Assembly: GCF_900110415.1 (NCBI RefSeq)
Contig: NZ_FODR01000002.1
Coordinates: 186,001 to 250,000, forward strand
From: Mucilaginibacter sp. OK283
GTDB lineage: Bacteria > Bacteroidota > Bacteroidia > Sphingobacteriales > Sphingobacteriaceae
DNA length: 64,000 bases
Direction: 5' to 3'
How positions within the stretch are numbered: position 1 is the first letter of the stretch; every line of letters begins with the position of its first letter. The notes below the pieces were generated by a model. The model saw only the letters and a program-made list of their open reading frames with translations, searched no databases and had not been told where the DNA came from. This document shows positions 8,159 to 16,956 of the stretch, in pieces. A program made the translations under genes and the position numbers.

Positions 8159-9961
8159 CTATTTAACATACACAGAAACAACCTGGTTAGCCGATGTACG
8201 CGCACAACCTGAGCTCAGTACGGTGCATCCGGGATCCATTTCAACAAAACTGCCATTTTTCCAGTAACCGTTTTCGCCCGATGACGATGATGCACCGCCC
8301 GCATACAAATCGGTGTTATTGTATAAGAACAGCGAAGATACGTTTTCGGCAACTGCATAGGCCGATGGAGCAAGCATGGTGCCATTTTTCCAAACTGCCC
8401 CTGCCCCATTGTATTGCCCGCCTACATATACATCACTGCCCGCTACCAGTATGCTGGAAACGCTGTTGAATAAACTGTTGCCAGGTGTGTTTAACGGGAT
8501 AGAAACGCCATTTTTCCAGAGGCGTGGTGCTTTATTTATGATTCCGCCCGTACCAGGGTCCCTTATTTCTTCAGTGCCGGCCACGTAAACGGCGCCGCCC
8601 GAAACAGCTATTGCCGTTGCCAGCGCGTTACCTGAGTGTATGCCATCGGTTATGTCAATTGGAGTGCCGTTTTTCCAGTAAGTGGCTTTTAAAATGGTAG
8701 AAGTTCCCAGGTATCGCGCCCCTGCCACGTATGTGTCGCCATTGCTCACGGCTAAAGCGTTGTTTAAATAATTACTTGTACCCGAGCCTCCGATATTAGT
8801 GACTGTTGTAGTTGTTAACTGGGTAGCCGTGCCATTTTTCCATACATAGTAAGTACCATTAATCTGGCCAAGGCAATAAACATCGGTACCCGAAACAACT
8901 ATCGAAAACGTGTACCCTGTTTGTGAAGATAGATGCACAGCTGTGCCATTTTTCCAATAAATTGGTGTATTCGTAGATGCAGGCCCGGCTACATAAATAT
9001 CGGTACCCGAGCCAACCATAGCGTAAGGGGTTGTACAATCGGTTATGGCCGTAAAGGATGAGTTTTTCCAATAACCAAAGCCTTTGACGATATCAGACCC
9101 AAGTACATACACACTTGGGCCGGCTACAGTATAAGTAAAAGCTAAGCCATTAGATGTGCCGCCAACAGTGGTAACGGTTACATTACCCGAACTGCCGCCG
9201 CCTGGCACTTTAACAACCAGTTGCGTAGTACTTGCCGTGGTAACGGTGGCAGCGGTCCCGTTAAATTTAACCGTATTATTAGCAGCTACGGCATCAAAAT
9301 CGGTCCCTGTAATGGTAACTGATGCTCCTTCGGCAGCCGAGGTTGGATTAATTGCCGTGATAGTTGGGGCTACAATGTAGGTAAATACAGGCCCGGTAGC
9401 GGTTCCGCCCGATGTGGCTACAGTTACGGCCCCGCTGGTGGCCGCAGCCGGCGCGGTAACCACCAATTTTGTGGCTGTAGCCGATGTAACAGTTGCTGCC
9501 ACACCGTTAAATTTTACGGTGTTATTAGCAGCAGTTGCATCAAAGTTTGTCCCGGTAATTGTTACGGCAGCGCCTGCTTTGGCCGAAACAGGGCTGATTG
9601 TGGCAACTGTTGGCGCCATTAAGTAGGTAAATACCGGCCCGGTGGCGGTTCCGCCGGTTGTGGTTACGGTTATGGCCCCTGTGCTGGCAGCCGCGGGCGC
9701 TGTTACAACCAAAGTACTTGCGGTAGCCGATGTAACACTTGCAGCAGTTCCGTTAAATTTTACGGTATTATCGGCGGCCGTAGCGCTGAAGTTTACTCCG
9801 CTGATAGTAACAACAGTGCCTGCTATGCCGGAAGCGGGGCTGATGGTATTAACCGCGGGCAGTTTTATAGGTATGATTATCGGGCTGCTTTTTTTACAGC
9901 CAGGCGAAACAAAAAGTATCGCAAAAAATATACAAATGGAGTAGCTGAGCTTTGTTTTCAT
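8159..9961 (-). CDS. Lipoprotein with three IPT/TIG domains and a predicted seven-bladed propeller
   Basis: A 600-residue surface-type lipoprotein with signal and lipobox ending SPGC (Cys22). Residues about 35-276 hold three near-identical IPT/TIG immunoglobulin-like repeats (each with ATISP, AGAAVTITGTNF, NTVKFNG, LVVTAPA, GGTATGPVFTY). Residues about 280-600 contain seven copies of a short unit with YWKNG or a variant, spaced about 45 residues and each preceded by a DVYVAG-like strand. Seven such units suggest a seven-bladed beta-propeller. The IPT DNA repeats are so similar that recent internal duplication is likely. It follows a propeller histidine kinase and response regulator on the same strand (130-bp gap), so it may be their target. 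Function unknown; adhesion or glycan binding is a guess. Confidence 0.85.
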   Translation of the reverse strand: MKTKLSYSICIFFAILFVSPGCKKSSPIIIPIKLPAVNTISPASGIAGTVVTISGVNFSATAADNTVKFNGTAASVTSATASTLVVTAPAAASTGAITVTTTGGTATGPVFTYLMAPTVATISPVSAKAGAAVTITGTNFDATAANNTVKFNGVAATVTSATATKLVVTAPAAATSGAVTVATSGGTATGPVFTYIVAPTITAINPTSAAEGASVTITGTDFDAVAANNTVKFNGTAATVTTASTTQLVVKVPGGGSSGNVTVTTVGGTSNGLAFTYTVAGPSVYVLGSDIVKGFGYWKNSSFTAITDCTTPYAMVGSGTDIYVAGPASTNTPIYWKNGTAVHLSSQTGYTFSIVVSGTDVYCLGQINGTYYVWKNGTATQLTTTTVTNIGGSGTSNYLNNALAVSNGDTYVAGARYLGTSTILKATYWKNGTPIDITDGIHSGNALATAIAVSGGAVYVAGTEEIRDPGTGGIINKAPRLWKNGVSIPLNTPGNSLFNSVSSILVAGSDVYVGGQYNGAGAVWKNGTMLAPSAYAVAENVSSLFLYNNTDLYAGGASSSSGENGYWKNGSFVEMDPGCTVLSSGCARTSANQVVSVYVK

Positions 9962-10091
9962 AAGGTATAGTTTGACGTTTTAGCGCGAAGTGTTAAAACC
10001 GCATTTACTTGCCTATGAAATTGAGCATATTTAGGATGGTGGTCAATCCTCTTTTTGAGTGAATTGCGGGCAAACCTTCCTGATCAGCCTA

Positions 10092-10718
10092 TTACAATAT
10101 TTTTTCCTTCAGCGCCTTGGCTATCGCTTCTTTGCCACAGTTTACATGAAGTTTTAGATATATTTTTTTGAGGTGCGAGCGTACGGTGTCAAAAGCCATA
10201 TTCAGCTCATCGGCTATTATTTTAATACTGTTCCCTTTTATTAAAAGCTGCAGCACATCAGTTTCGCGCAAGGTGAGGTTGTATTGGTTGTCGTTTTTTT
10301 GCTGAAATGACATGAGCACTTTTCTGGCAATTACGGGCGACATGGGCGCGCCGCCATCCAATACCTCGCGGATAGCATCAAACAGCCGGGCCGGCGGCGT
10401 TTTTTTTAATAAATAACCGTTGGCCCCGGCGCAAAGGCACTGAAAAAGCTTCTCATCATCCTCAAAAACAGTATACATGATTACGGCAGTTTCAGGGTGG
10501 GCTTGTTTTACCATAGCAACCCCGCTTATACCAGTTTTGCCCGGCATATCTATATCCATCAGCACAACATCAGGCTTAAGCCGTTCTATGATCTCTGCCG
10601 CCTGGTTGCAATTATCAAAATCGCCTTTAACTGCGTACTCAGGGTCGCTGTTAAGCAGGTAGGCCAATGATTCGCGCAGGCGGTCATTATCTTCAAATAA
10701 AACTATACTTACCGGCAT
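10092..10718 (-). CDS. NarL/LuxR-type response regulator
   Basis: A 208-residue two-domain regulator. The receiver domain (residues 3-120) has the acidic pocket E9-D10, the phospho-acceptor D55 in VVLMDIDMPG, the Thr in MYTV and the Lys in LLKK. The LuxR-type HTH (about 145-205) reads LTLRETDVLQLLIKG, then IIADELNMAFDTVRSHLKKIY, ending in the usual KLHVNCGKEA. It lies 52 bases downstream of a propeller histidine kinase on the same strand, its likely phosphodonor. The lipoprotein gene beyond it is a candidate regulated gene. Confidence 0.95.
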   Translation of the reverse strand: MPVSIVLFEDNDRLRESLAYLLNSDPEYAVKGDFDNCNQAAEIIERLKPDVVLMDIDMPGKTGISGVAMVKQAHPETAVIMYTVFEDDEKLFQCLCAGANGYLLKKTPPARLFDAIREVLDGGAPMSPVIARKVLMSFQQKNDNQYNLTLRETDVLQLLIKGNSIKIIADELNMAFDTVRSHLKKIYLKLHVNCGKEAIAKALKEKIL

Positions 10719-10770
10719 AGGTGCTAAATTACGGTTTACTATTCAACAGGCCTATCACTCTTTTGAGTGA

Positions 10771-13700
10771 TTAAAGCAGGGGTATTATAATGGTAAGTAA
10801 AGTACCTTCATTGCTGGCCGACAAAATTGAAATACTCCCTTTCCACTTTGCTAACCTTATTTTCATGTTTTTTATACCGTTACGTGCCGTAGGCTGTGTT
10901 GTATCAAAGCCTTTGCCATTGTCTTTAATAATCATTTGCAAATGGTTTTGGTTGGTTTGCAGGCTAATGTCGACATACGTTGCGGCGGCGTGTTTGTAAA
11001 TGTTGTTTACCGCCTCTTTAAATACCAGGTAAATATCTTTTCTTTTTTCCATGTGCAGCTTTTTGTGGGCTATCTTTTCGTCAAAATGGAAATGATAGGC
11101 AATGTTTGCACCTTCAAACAATTCGGCGGTGTATCTTTTCATCCGCGCCACGGTTTGCTCATAGCTGTCATTTAGGGTGTTTATACTCCACACAATATCA
11201 TCTAATGATTGGTTGGATGTATTTACTTCTTCGGTTATCCGCTTCAAAAATCGCCGGGCTTGTTCTGGTGCCGATAGGTTGGCGTTGCTGAGTTCGGTAA
11301 GTATATTGATGTTGCTGAGGGTTGAGCCGATGTCGTCATGTAAATCTGTGGCGATACTATTGCGGATAGCCTGAACCCGCAATAGCTGCCTGATGCGGTT
11401 AAGGTAGACGAAATAAATAATGCCGCCGGCGGTTATGATTGCTAAAACGATAAACCACCAGCTTTTATAATAAGGAGTTTGCACCGAAAAAAGCAAAGTG
11501 GCCTGGTTTGTACTCATTGTACCATCTGCCATTTGTGCTTTAACCCTGAAAGTGTAATTGCCCGATAGCAGGTTTGAAAACGATATTTGCCGGGTTCGAC
11601 CTACCGAGATCCAATTTTTGCTCAAGTTATTAAGCCGGTAATAATATCGGTTCTGCATGCCGTCAACCAGGTTAACCGCGCTAAAAGCAATACTGATATT
11701 ATTGTCGTTTGCCGGCAGGCTAATGCTTTGGGCCGGATTTAAATTATTGCCCGATGAAGTTACAGCGGTAATTAATACGCCCGTGGCACGGCGCGGCCGC
11801 AGCAATTGGTTTGGTATTGCACTGTAAAATATATGTGCGGTATTAAAATACACCTTATTTACGGTGCTATCGTACTTTACGCTTAACACAGGATCTTCTG
11901 ACGATGGGTAGTAACCGCCAAATAAAAAAAAATGGCCGGTACCGGGTTCCATGCAGTTTAACCCGTTTTTAGTGCCAATCCATAGGCGGCTTTTATTGTC
12001 GGCAGCAAGGCTGTAAACGGTGTTTGATGATAGGGTTTCGGGCATATCAACCTTTTTAAATTTTTGGCTGCTGATGTCAAATTTCACCAGGCCCGCATTA
12101 GTGCCCATCCATATTTTACCCCTGCCATCTGCATAGATGGCGTTGATAACGCCATTATCAAAATCGGTATTATAAGCCGTGGGGAACAGCACAAATTTAT
12201 GATTAGCACGACTCCATTTTACCAGCCCGCGGCCTTCGGTACCGCCCATCCACAGGTCGCCAAATTCATCCTCGGCAATACAAACGGGGAACCTGATGGG
12301 CAGTGGATTGTTTTTATCCTTTTTTGAATAAAGCTGCAGCCTATTATTGGTTAAATTATAAGCGGCAAGACCATTCCCTTCGCCAAGGCCCATCCAAAGT
12401 AAGTTTTCTTTGTCGGTAAATTGGGTTACCACGGGGCATTTTCCAATCAATAGCACATTTACCGGCCGGGGCACGGCCTGGCCTTTTTTCCATTCATATA
12501 TACCTCTTTGCGTACCTATCCAAAATTTATCCCTGCCCGCAGCCCTGATATTCCAGGTATCATTTACGCCGGCAGTTTCCCCCATTAATATTTCCTTCCA
12601 TGGCGAATTGATCTGATTGGTGTAAAATAACCCGCCACCGGTGGTGGTTAAAAAAATATGGTCCTTAACCACAAAAGTGCCCGATAGATCTATCCCCCGC
12701 TGATCTTCGGCGTTATATGCCGGCAGCTCAGTTGTAGAAACCCCGTTGGCTATCAGCGTAAACTTATACAAACCATTGTTGGTGCCCACCCAAAGGTTGC
12801 CTTCGGTATCAAACAACGTGCAAAACACATGTTGTTTGGGTAATAATATGCCGCTTTTAAAGCCGCTATGCCCAATGGCCGGTGTATCGGTGTTCCAGTA
12901 CGCCAGCCCACCATCGCTTAGGGTACAAGTTGCAAGCCCATTGTTTAGCAGGTTGATGTGCGTGTTATAATATATCTGGCCTTTTCCGGGCAAATGATTG
13001 AAAGTTGAGGCCGTTACCTGGCCTGATATGGAATTCAAAAAGAAAACACTATCAACCATGTGTTTCACAAACCACAGATTTCCGTTTTTATCAAATGCGA
13101 TATCCCTGACATTTAAACTATCTATCACCGATAGGGGATACCCCTTTAACTGGTTTAACGGAATAATTTTATTGCTTGTGGGAGTATAAATATGATATTG
13201 AATTTTTTTACCCTTCACCAATCTGAAAAGAACGCTCCCGTTGGGTAGGGCGTGGATGCTTTCTACGAACATAACCCAGGTTGCTCCCTGGTCATTAGGC
13301 CCTTTGATAAATTGAAGTATGTTAAGGTTTTGATCAAGTTTATAAAGTCCCGTTTGCGAGGCCGCCCATATATTATTTTGCTTATCTACCGATACGATAT
13401 AGAAATTATTTTCGAAAGGGAACATTTTTGCCGAAGCCGGCACCAGCAGGTTTTTAAATGTATTGGCCCTGGTATTAAACATGCATAAGCCGGTTGATGT
13501 GGCTACCAGTAACCGGTGCCCGGGGAATTTTTGTACGGAGATGATATTATTGCCCGGCAGCGAGCTTGTTGCTCTGGAATGATGAAAATTTTTAAACTCA
13601 ACCCCGTCATACCGGCTTAAGCCGTAGTTGGTACCCAGCCATAAGAAGCCATCATCGTCCTGGCAAATTGTATTGATAGTGGCATCAGGCAAACCATCTT

Positions 13701-13800
13701 TTACAGAAATATATGTCGGCAGAAGTTTGTCCAGCTTTTGTGAGTGGGCAGCAGGTACCATACCATTCAGTAATAAAAACAAGATTAGTTTTCGGTACAT
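10771..13800 (-). CDS. Propeller-domain sensor histidine kinase (HisKA_3 type)
   Basis: A 1009-residue membrane kinase with a signal sequence (MYRKLILFLLLNGMVPAAHSQ), then a large periplasmic double propeller of reg_prop repeats (LWLGTNYGLSRYDG, IWMGTNAGLVKFD, LWIGTKNGLN and others, residues 25-690), a Y_Y_Y immunoglobulin-like domain (about 700-770, RYYYRLNNLSKNW), one membrane helix (about 783-800), the HisKA_3 phospho-acceptor motif DLHDDIGSTLSN (about 825-836) and an HATPase with N-box KEAVNNIYKHA and G-box DNGKGFD. It has no receiver of its own and is followed by a LuxR-type regulator, so the pair forms a classical two-component system. The stimulus is unknown; such sensors often respond to glycans or their breakdown products. 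Confidence 0.93.
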   Translation of the reverse strand: MYRKLILFLLLNGMVPAAHSQKLDKLLPTYISVKDGLPDATINTICQDDDGFLWLGTNYGLSRYDGVEFKNFHHSRATSSLPGNNIISVQKFPGHRLLVATSTGLCMFNTRANTFKNLLVPASAKMFPFENNFYIVSVDKQNNIWAASQTGLYKLDQNLNILQFIKGPNDQGATWVMFVESIHALPNGSVLFRLVKGKKIQYHIYTPTSNKIIPLNQLKGYPLSVIDSLNVRDIAFDKNGNLWFVKHMVDSVFFLNSISGQVTASTFNHLPGKGQIYYNTHINLLNNGLATCTLSDGGLAYWNTDTPAIGHSGFKSGILLPKQHVFCTLFDTEGNLWVGTNNGLYKFTLIANGVSTTELPAYNAEDQRGIDLSGTFVVKDHIFLTTTGGGLFYTNQINSPWKEILMGETAGVNDTWNIRAAGRDKFWIGTQRGIYEWKKGQAVPRPVNVLLIGKCPVVTQFTDKENLLWMGLGEGNGLAAYNLTNNRLQLYSKKDKNNPLPIRFPVCIAEDEFGDLWMGGTEGRGLVKWSRANHKFVLFPTAYNTDFDNGVINAIYADGRGKIWMGTNAGLVKFDISSQKFKKVDMPETLSSNTVYSLAADNKSRLWIGTKNGLNCMEPGTGHFFLFGGYYPSSEDPVLSVKYDSTVNKVYFNTAHIFYSAIPNQLLRPRRATGVLITAVTSSGNNLNPAQSISLPANDNNISIAFSAVNLVDGMQNRYYYRLNNLSKNWISVGRTRQISFSNLLSGNYTFRVKAQMADGTMSTNQATLLFSVQTPYYKSWWFIVLAIITAGGIIYFVYLNRIRQLLRVQAIRNSIATDLHDDIGSTLSNINILTELSNANLSAPEQARRFLKRITEEVNTSNQSLDDIVWSINTLNDSYEQTVARMKRYTAELFEGANIAYHFHFDEKIAHKKLHMEKRKDIYLVFKEAVNNIYKHAAATYVDISLQTNQNHLQMIIKDNGKGFDTTQPTARNGIKNMKIRLAKWKGSISILSASNEGTLLTIIIPLL

Positions 13801-14162
13801 GTTTTGAGATAGTTAAAGATATGATATTCAGTTAATTGTTTGGCTGGTAAAAAAATATTTTAACCCACAACAGCCTGGTACCGTCAGGGTAAACGCATCT
13901 AACCGGGTTAACATAACTTAACACGTTATAAAAAATATTTTTTATAAGTACTTTATAATCAATGTTTTGTATTCAGTTATGGTTAGCGCTAAACTGAGCG
14001 TACAATTTAGAAGCATCTAAATATTTGTGCCTGTTGTTGGCCAATGCAAGTCCCTTTGGTGCCTGGTGCATTTAACCGGTATCAGCCAATAAAAACAAGG
14101 TATAGTTTGATGCTTATATCTTCCCGGTTGTCCGTAGTCTACCGCTATTGGAATGTCTGGCA
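13801..14162. other. Gene-free stretch upstream of the kinase gene and the first cassette repeat
   Basis: No gene recognised. A 22-bp perfect A/T palindrome is at 13926-13947 (TTATAAAAAAT and its complement). It lies about 130 bases upstream of the kinase start and could be regulatory, but A/T-rich palindromes of this kind also occur by chance. Confidence 0.4.
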
Positions 14163-14399
14163 AGCTACCACAAGTGTTTTTTGCCGCCTTCAGCCTTATG
14201 GCCCGCTGATAGGTAAACGCCATGCTAAGTAATGATATGCAAATCCAGGGTGCGCGTTTCATCCGGGATTTTGTATTTTTAAAGGGAGCAAAAGAGTAAT
14301 ACAAGAGCGTAAGGTTAAATAACAAACATGGTTGATTGGCCTAAAGGTATGGCGTATACTTAGCATGTGGGCCACAAGGCTGGAGCCTTGCGGCAGCGG
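14163..14399 (+). repeat. Cassette repeat, copy A (~240 bp, hairpin ends)
   Basis: First of three related copies (others at 15093 and 16123). Its left end (about 14163-14230) and right end (about 14350-14399) are inverted relative to each other and share GGCCC and CATGCTAAGTA or GCATG-type blocks. The right end carries a CAAGGCTGGAGCCTTG hairpin. Inside, at 14239-14280, a dyad (AAATCC... / CATCCGGGATTT) followed by TATTTTTAAA looks like a terminator. Confidence 0.85.
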
Positions 14400-14400
14400 G

Positions 14401-14470
14401 TGGGGGAAACAGGATGATAACAGATAAAAAAGAAATAGCAGAATTTGTTAAACAAGCAAAAAAGAAATAA
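14401..14470 (+). pseudogene. Short coding remnant ahead of the first cassette gene
   Basis: Directly after repeat copy A, the frame ending at TAA 14468-14470 reads MITDKKEIAEFVKQAKKK, a typical charged helical protein end. It is only two bases from the ATG of the next gene. No proper gene start exists, since the frame runs back into the repeat. By position it looks like the surviving 3' end of a gene, such as a toxin, once coupled to the downstream gene. Too short to identify by itself. Confidence 0.45.
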
Positions 14471-14472
14471 TA

Positions 14473-15054
14473 ATGAAGCGACGCCTATTTTTTATACTAT
14501 TCTTTTGTATAGGAATGTATAAAACATCTTTTGGACAATATTTTAAGATAATAGAATTTGATTATAGTTACAAAGATGGTTTTTCCATTAAGAGTAAGGA
14601 TCATTCATTTAAAATTCAAAATAGAAAGAGTAAAACCGTTGAAATGTCTTATCCGATAAAGATGGGTATTGATATATACTCCGAAAAAGACACGATTGCA
14701 ATGATTAGTGAATTGTTAAAAATTGAAGGAGATAAAAGACCTTGTATTTTACCAGTCATTTGCTATAATTCTTTGAGGTCTGAGATCTTCATGGGCGAAA
14801 CAAAGCAATACTCGTTGCAGGTTGAGGCTTTGTTCATAATTAACCAATTATATTTTAGTCACCCATTTAATTACTCTCCATTTCCGGCATTGTTTGATGA
14901 AAGAGATGAGTCTATATTAACGATGAATGAAAAAGGTATAGCTAAGGCTTATGCTCAATATCGACAGTGGTTTGCCGAAATTAAGACTGTAGGATTGTCT
15001 GTCGCAAGGGAAAGGAAAATTTATCCCTTAAATGGTTCAATCAGGTGGTATTGA
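14473..15054 (+). CDS. Exported immunity-like protein, cassette gene 1 (hypothetical)
   Basis: A 193-residue protein with a signal peptide (MKRRLFFILFFCIGMYKTSFG, cleavage near residue 21-22), so it acts in the periplasm or beyond. The mature part is mixed alpha/beta with KPCILPVICYN-like and QVEALFIINQLYFSHPF segments and a C-terminal helical AYAQYRQWFAEIKTVG. The family is not recognised. It is markedly more A/T-rich than its flanks, begins two bases after a protein-tail-like remnant and is framed by repeat copies A and B. This setting is like displaced immunity genes of polymorphic toxin systems, hence the tentative label. No function is proven. Confidence 0.7.
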   Translation: MKRRLFFILFFCIGMYKTSFGQYFKIIEFDYSYKDGFSIKSKDHSFKIQNRKSKTVEMSYPIKMGIDIYSEKDTIAMISELLKIEGDKRPCILPVICYNSLRSEIFMGETKQYSLQVEALFIINQLYFSHPFNYSPFPALFDERDESILTMNEKGIAKAYAQYRQWFAEIKTVGLSVARERKIYPLNGSIRWY

Positions 15055-15092
15055 TTAGATTGGTTGTAAACGGCGGCGTGACCGCTATCTCC

Positions 15093-15379
15093 AGCTACCG
15101 CAAGCGTTTTTCGCTGCTGCAAGCCTCCATGCTTGTGGCCCGCTGATAGGTAAACGCCATGCTAAGTAATAAATATGCAAATCCCGGATGTTTAATTTCA
15201 TCCGGGTGTTTGTATTTTTAAACGGAGTAAAGAGTAATACAAGAGCTTTAAGGTTAACAATAAACATTGTTGATTATCCTAAAGGCATGGCGTGTACTTA
15301 GCATGCGGGTCACAAGCCAGGAGGCTTGCGGCAGCGGGGGGCTTGCGGTAGCTGAGGCACAAGCCAGGAGGCTTGCGGT
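15093..15379 (+). repeat. Cassette repeat, copy B, with extra hairpin units at the right end
   Basis: The core copy runs 15093-15337 and matches copies A and C along its length. After it, the block CACAAGCCAGGAGGCTTGCGG occurs a second time (15358-15378), so the right-end hairpin is duplicated. The internal dyad CCCGGATG (15183-15190) and CATCCGGG (15199-15206) is perfect and is followed by TGTTTGTATTTTT, a terminator-like arrangement for cassette gene 1. Confidence 0.85.
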
Positions 15380-15381
15380 GC

Positions 15382-15495
15382 GAAGGATCAACTAAAGGGA
15401 ATGCAGTTGACGATGAAAACGAAATTCGGCAAGATCTCAACCTACCTTTAAGACCGTTTGATCCCTTGCATAAAGAAAGTAACTTCAATCATTAG
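15382..15495 (+). pseudogene. Protein-tail remnant ahead of the second cassette gene
   Basis: An open plus frame without a start codon, 37 codons then TAG at 15493-15495. It reads STKGNAVDDENEIRQDLNL, then RPFDPLHKESNFNH. The mix of charged and aromatic residues looks like real protein and not like the repeat around it. It ends 20 bases before cassette gene 2. Most simply it is the last part of a toxin-type gene cut off by the repeat. Identification would need a database search. Confidence 0.5.
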
Positions 15496-15515
15496 TTTTA
15501 ATATGTATTTAGAAT

Positions 15516-16112
15516 ATGAAAAAAAATGTTTTTTTTTATTTGGTTTTATGCACGTTCATGGCCTCATGTAATTTCGCAACTCCTAAAAAAGAAGTAAGGC
15601 AACGCCGCGTTTCATTATTCTGCCTCAAAGAGAATGATACGGTTTATGTTAAGATTACAAATAACACCGATAGCACCATTTATATCCCGGGAAAATATAT
15701 GCCGGACTTTACAAACAATGATGATACGCTTCATTTTGAAACGATTAACAAATTTAAATATGGTGTTACCCGTTATTATCGATATAAGCATGTATTGGCT
15801 TTTGAGTTTTATACAACCCGGGAAATAAATGGCATTAAAGCCGATTCTGTAGAAGAATATAAATCGCAGGTAACATTTTTTAATCAATTTCGGGTTCTGC
15901 CAATGCGCGATATAAAACCTGGATCGTCATTTATTGAAAGGCTCGAGTTTGACGTCCCCCGATATGTAACTGTGGGGCAAGCCGTATATTATAAGAGTCC
16001 ATTTTTTCAGAAAAATCAAATTAATTCTCAATATTTATATAAAGATTTTCTGCTTTTTGACAGTTTGCGTGCAAACTACGTTAATGCTCCGGTTTTGAAT
16101 AGATATCGATAA
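15516..16112 (+). CDS. Lipoprotein, immunity-like, cassette gene 2 (hypothetical)
   Basis: A 198-residue protein with a lipoprotein signal (MKKNVFFYLVLCTFMASC, lipobox MASC, Cys18). The mature part is beta-rich: VSLFCLKENDTVYVKITN and TIYIPGKYMPDFTNNDDTL suggest an immunoglobulin-like fold, followed by an FIERLEFDVPRYV strand pair. The family is not recognised. It is A/T-rich like cassette genes 1 and 3, lies between repeat copies B and C and follows a coding remnant. If it is an immunity protein, its lipid anchor means the matching toxin would act in the envelope. Confidence 0.7.
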   Translation: MKKNVFFYLVLCTFMASCNFATPKKEVRQRRVSLFCLKENDTVYVKITNNTDSTIYIPGKYMPDFTNNDDTLHFETINKFKYGVTRYYRYKHVLAFEFYTTREINGIKADSVEEYKSQVTFFNQFRVLPMRDIKPGSSFIERLEFDVPRYVTVGQAVYYKSPFFQKNQINSQYLYKDFLLFDSLRANYVNAPVLNRYR

Positions 16113-16122
16113 ATATTCCCCC

Positions 16123-16367
16123 AGCTATCGCAAGCGTTTTTCGCTGCCTCCAGCCTCCAGCCTTGTGGCCCGCTGATAGGTAAACGCCATGCTAAGTAAT
16201 GAATATGCAAATCCTGGATGCACGTTTCATCCGGGATTTTGTATTTTTAAACAGAGCAAAAGAGTAATATAAAAGTATTAAGGTTAAACAACAAACATGG
16301 TTAATTGGCCTAAAGGTATGGAGTATACTTAGCATGTGGGCCACAAGGCTGGAGCCTTGCGGTAGCG
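16123..16367 (+). repeat. Cassette repeat, copy C
   Basis: Third full copy. Left and right ends share GGCTCCAGCCTTGTGGCCC in opposite orientation (left near 16149-16170, right near 16338-16361), so this copy shows the inverted-repeat ends best. The internal terminator-like dyad lies at 16206-16249 (ATCCTGGATG / CATCCGGGAT, then TATTTTTAAA). Left of the inverted repeat is ATCGCAAGCGTTTTTCGCTG, also present in copies B and D. Confidence 0.85.
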
Positions 16368-16370
16368 GTA

Positions 16371-16574
16371 GCAAAGGTAGTTGTGAAAGCTGCCCATGAC
16401 GGTAGTGCTCCTGTGCTTGCGACCAACAAGAGTCAAAATAGGGCGTACGTGAAATACTATACCATGATGGGAATCTAAAACAATAATGGAAAATATATTG
16501 CGACTGATATTTTTATGATAAAGGGCCTCAAATCGGCAACTGTGGTTCCTTTGCATCCTGCCACAAAAAAATAA
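16371..16574 (+). pseudogene. Broken toxin-like 3' end with an in-frame stop, ahead of cassette gene 3
   Basis: One plus frame runs 67 codons from the repeat edge to TAA 16572-16574, interrupted by a single in-frame TAA at about codon 35. Before the stop it reads AKVVVKAAHDGSAPVLATNK then SQNRAYVKYYTMMGI; after it NNNGKYIATDIFMIKGLKSA then TVVPLHPATKK. Both halves look like one continuous protein, so this is a decayed gene end inactivated by a nonsense change. It ends ten bases before cassette gene 3, the position a toxin C-terminus would occupy before its immunity gene. Confidence 0.6.
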
Positions 16575-16584
16575 TAATTACACT

Positions 16585-16908
16585 ATGAATAAAGAAGAAA
16601 AGATATACGAACTTTCAGGGATAGTATTGCGATATCTAACAAAAAAGATAACCGAAAACCTTCGAAGACTATATATGGATGTTGATTTTCAGGAAAACAA
16701 CATAATCTTGACGGCGTATTTCGAAACAGAACCTAGTTGCATCGAGTTAGACTTACTAGATGATATTGTTACGAACAGTATGGTAGCAATTGCCGATTTT
16801 AGCGTCGAGGCGAGGGTTAAATTATTTGAGGATTTCAGGTACGATGAAAAACACGACGACCTCATCTTCGCTTTTTTTGATGAAACCGAATACGACTATG
16901 ATTTGTGA
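16585..16908 (+). CDS. Small acidic immunity-like protein, cassette gene 3 (hypothetical)
   Basis: A 107-residue, strongly acidic cytoplasmic protein with no signal. An N-terminal helix (residues 3-28) is followed by beta strands (MDVDFQENNIILTAYFE) and an acidic end (FFDETEYDYDL). Small size, high negative charge and a position right after a broken toxin-like tail are what immunity proteins of contact-dependent or Rhs-type toxins usually show. The exact family is not recognised. It lies between repeat C and the partial repeat D. Confidence 0.7.
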   Translation: MNKEEKIYELSGIVLRYLTKKITENLRRLYMDVDFQENNIILTAYFETEPSCIELDLLDDIVTNSMVAIADFSVEARVKLFEDFRYDEKHDDLIFAFFDETEYDYDL

Positions 16909-16956
16909 CAGAAGCCGGCAAGCAAATTTTTTTTGCCTAGTTGTAAATAGTTTCCC

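Noticed and set aside
9156..9944. Three Val/Ala-rich plus-strand frames opposite the IPT repeats
   Set aside because: They repeat only because the IPT-coding DNA repeats; no independent coding evidence.
13926..13947. 22-bp A/T palindrome as operator of the kinase gene
   Set aside because: Very low complexity and far from the start; too weak to propose a function.
14017..14325. Minus-strand frames in the cassette repeats sharing a YYSF-FKNTKSRMKR-like stretch
   Set aside because: The similarity follows from repeat DNA identity. The frames are broken differently in each copy, so a conserved small protein is not supported.
14163..16367. Integron attC sites as explanation of the cassette repeats
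   Set aside because: No tyrosine-recombinase gene, no clear RYYYAAC/GTTRRRY core pairs in conserved places, and the repeats are longer than usual attC sites.
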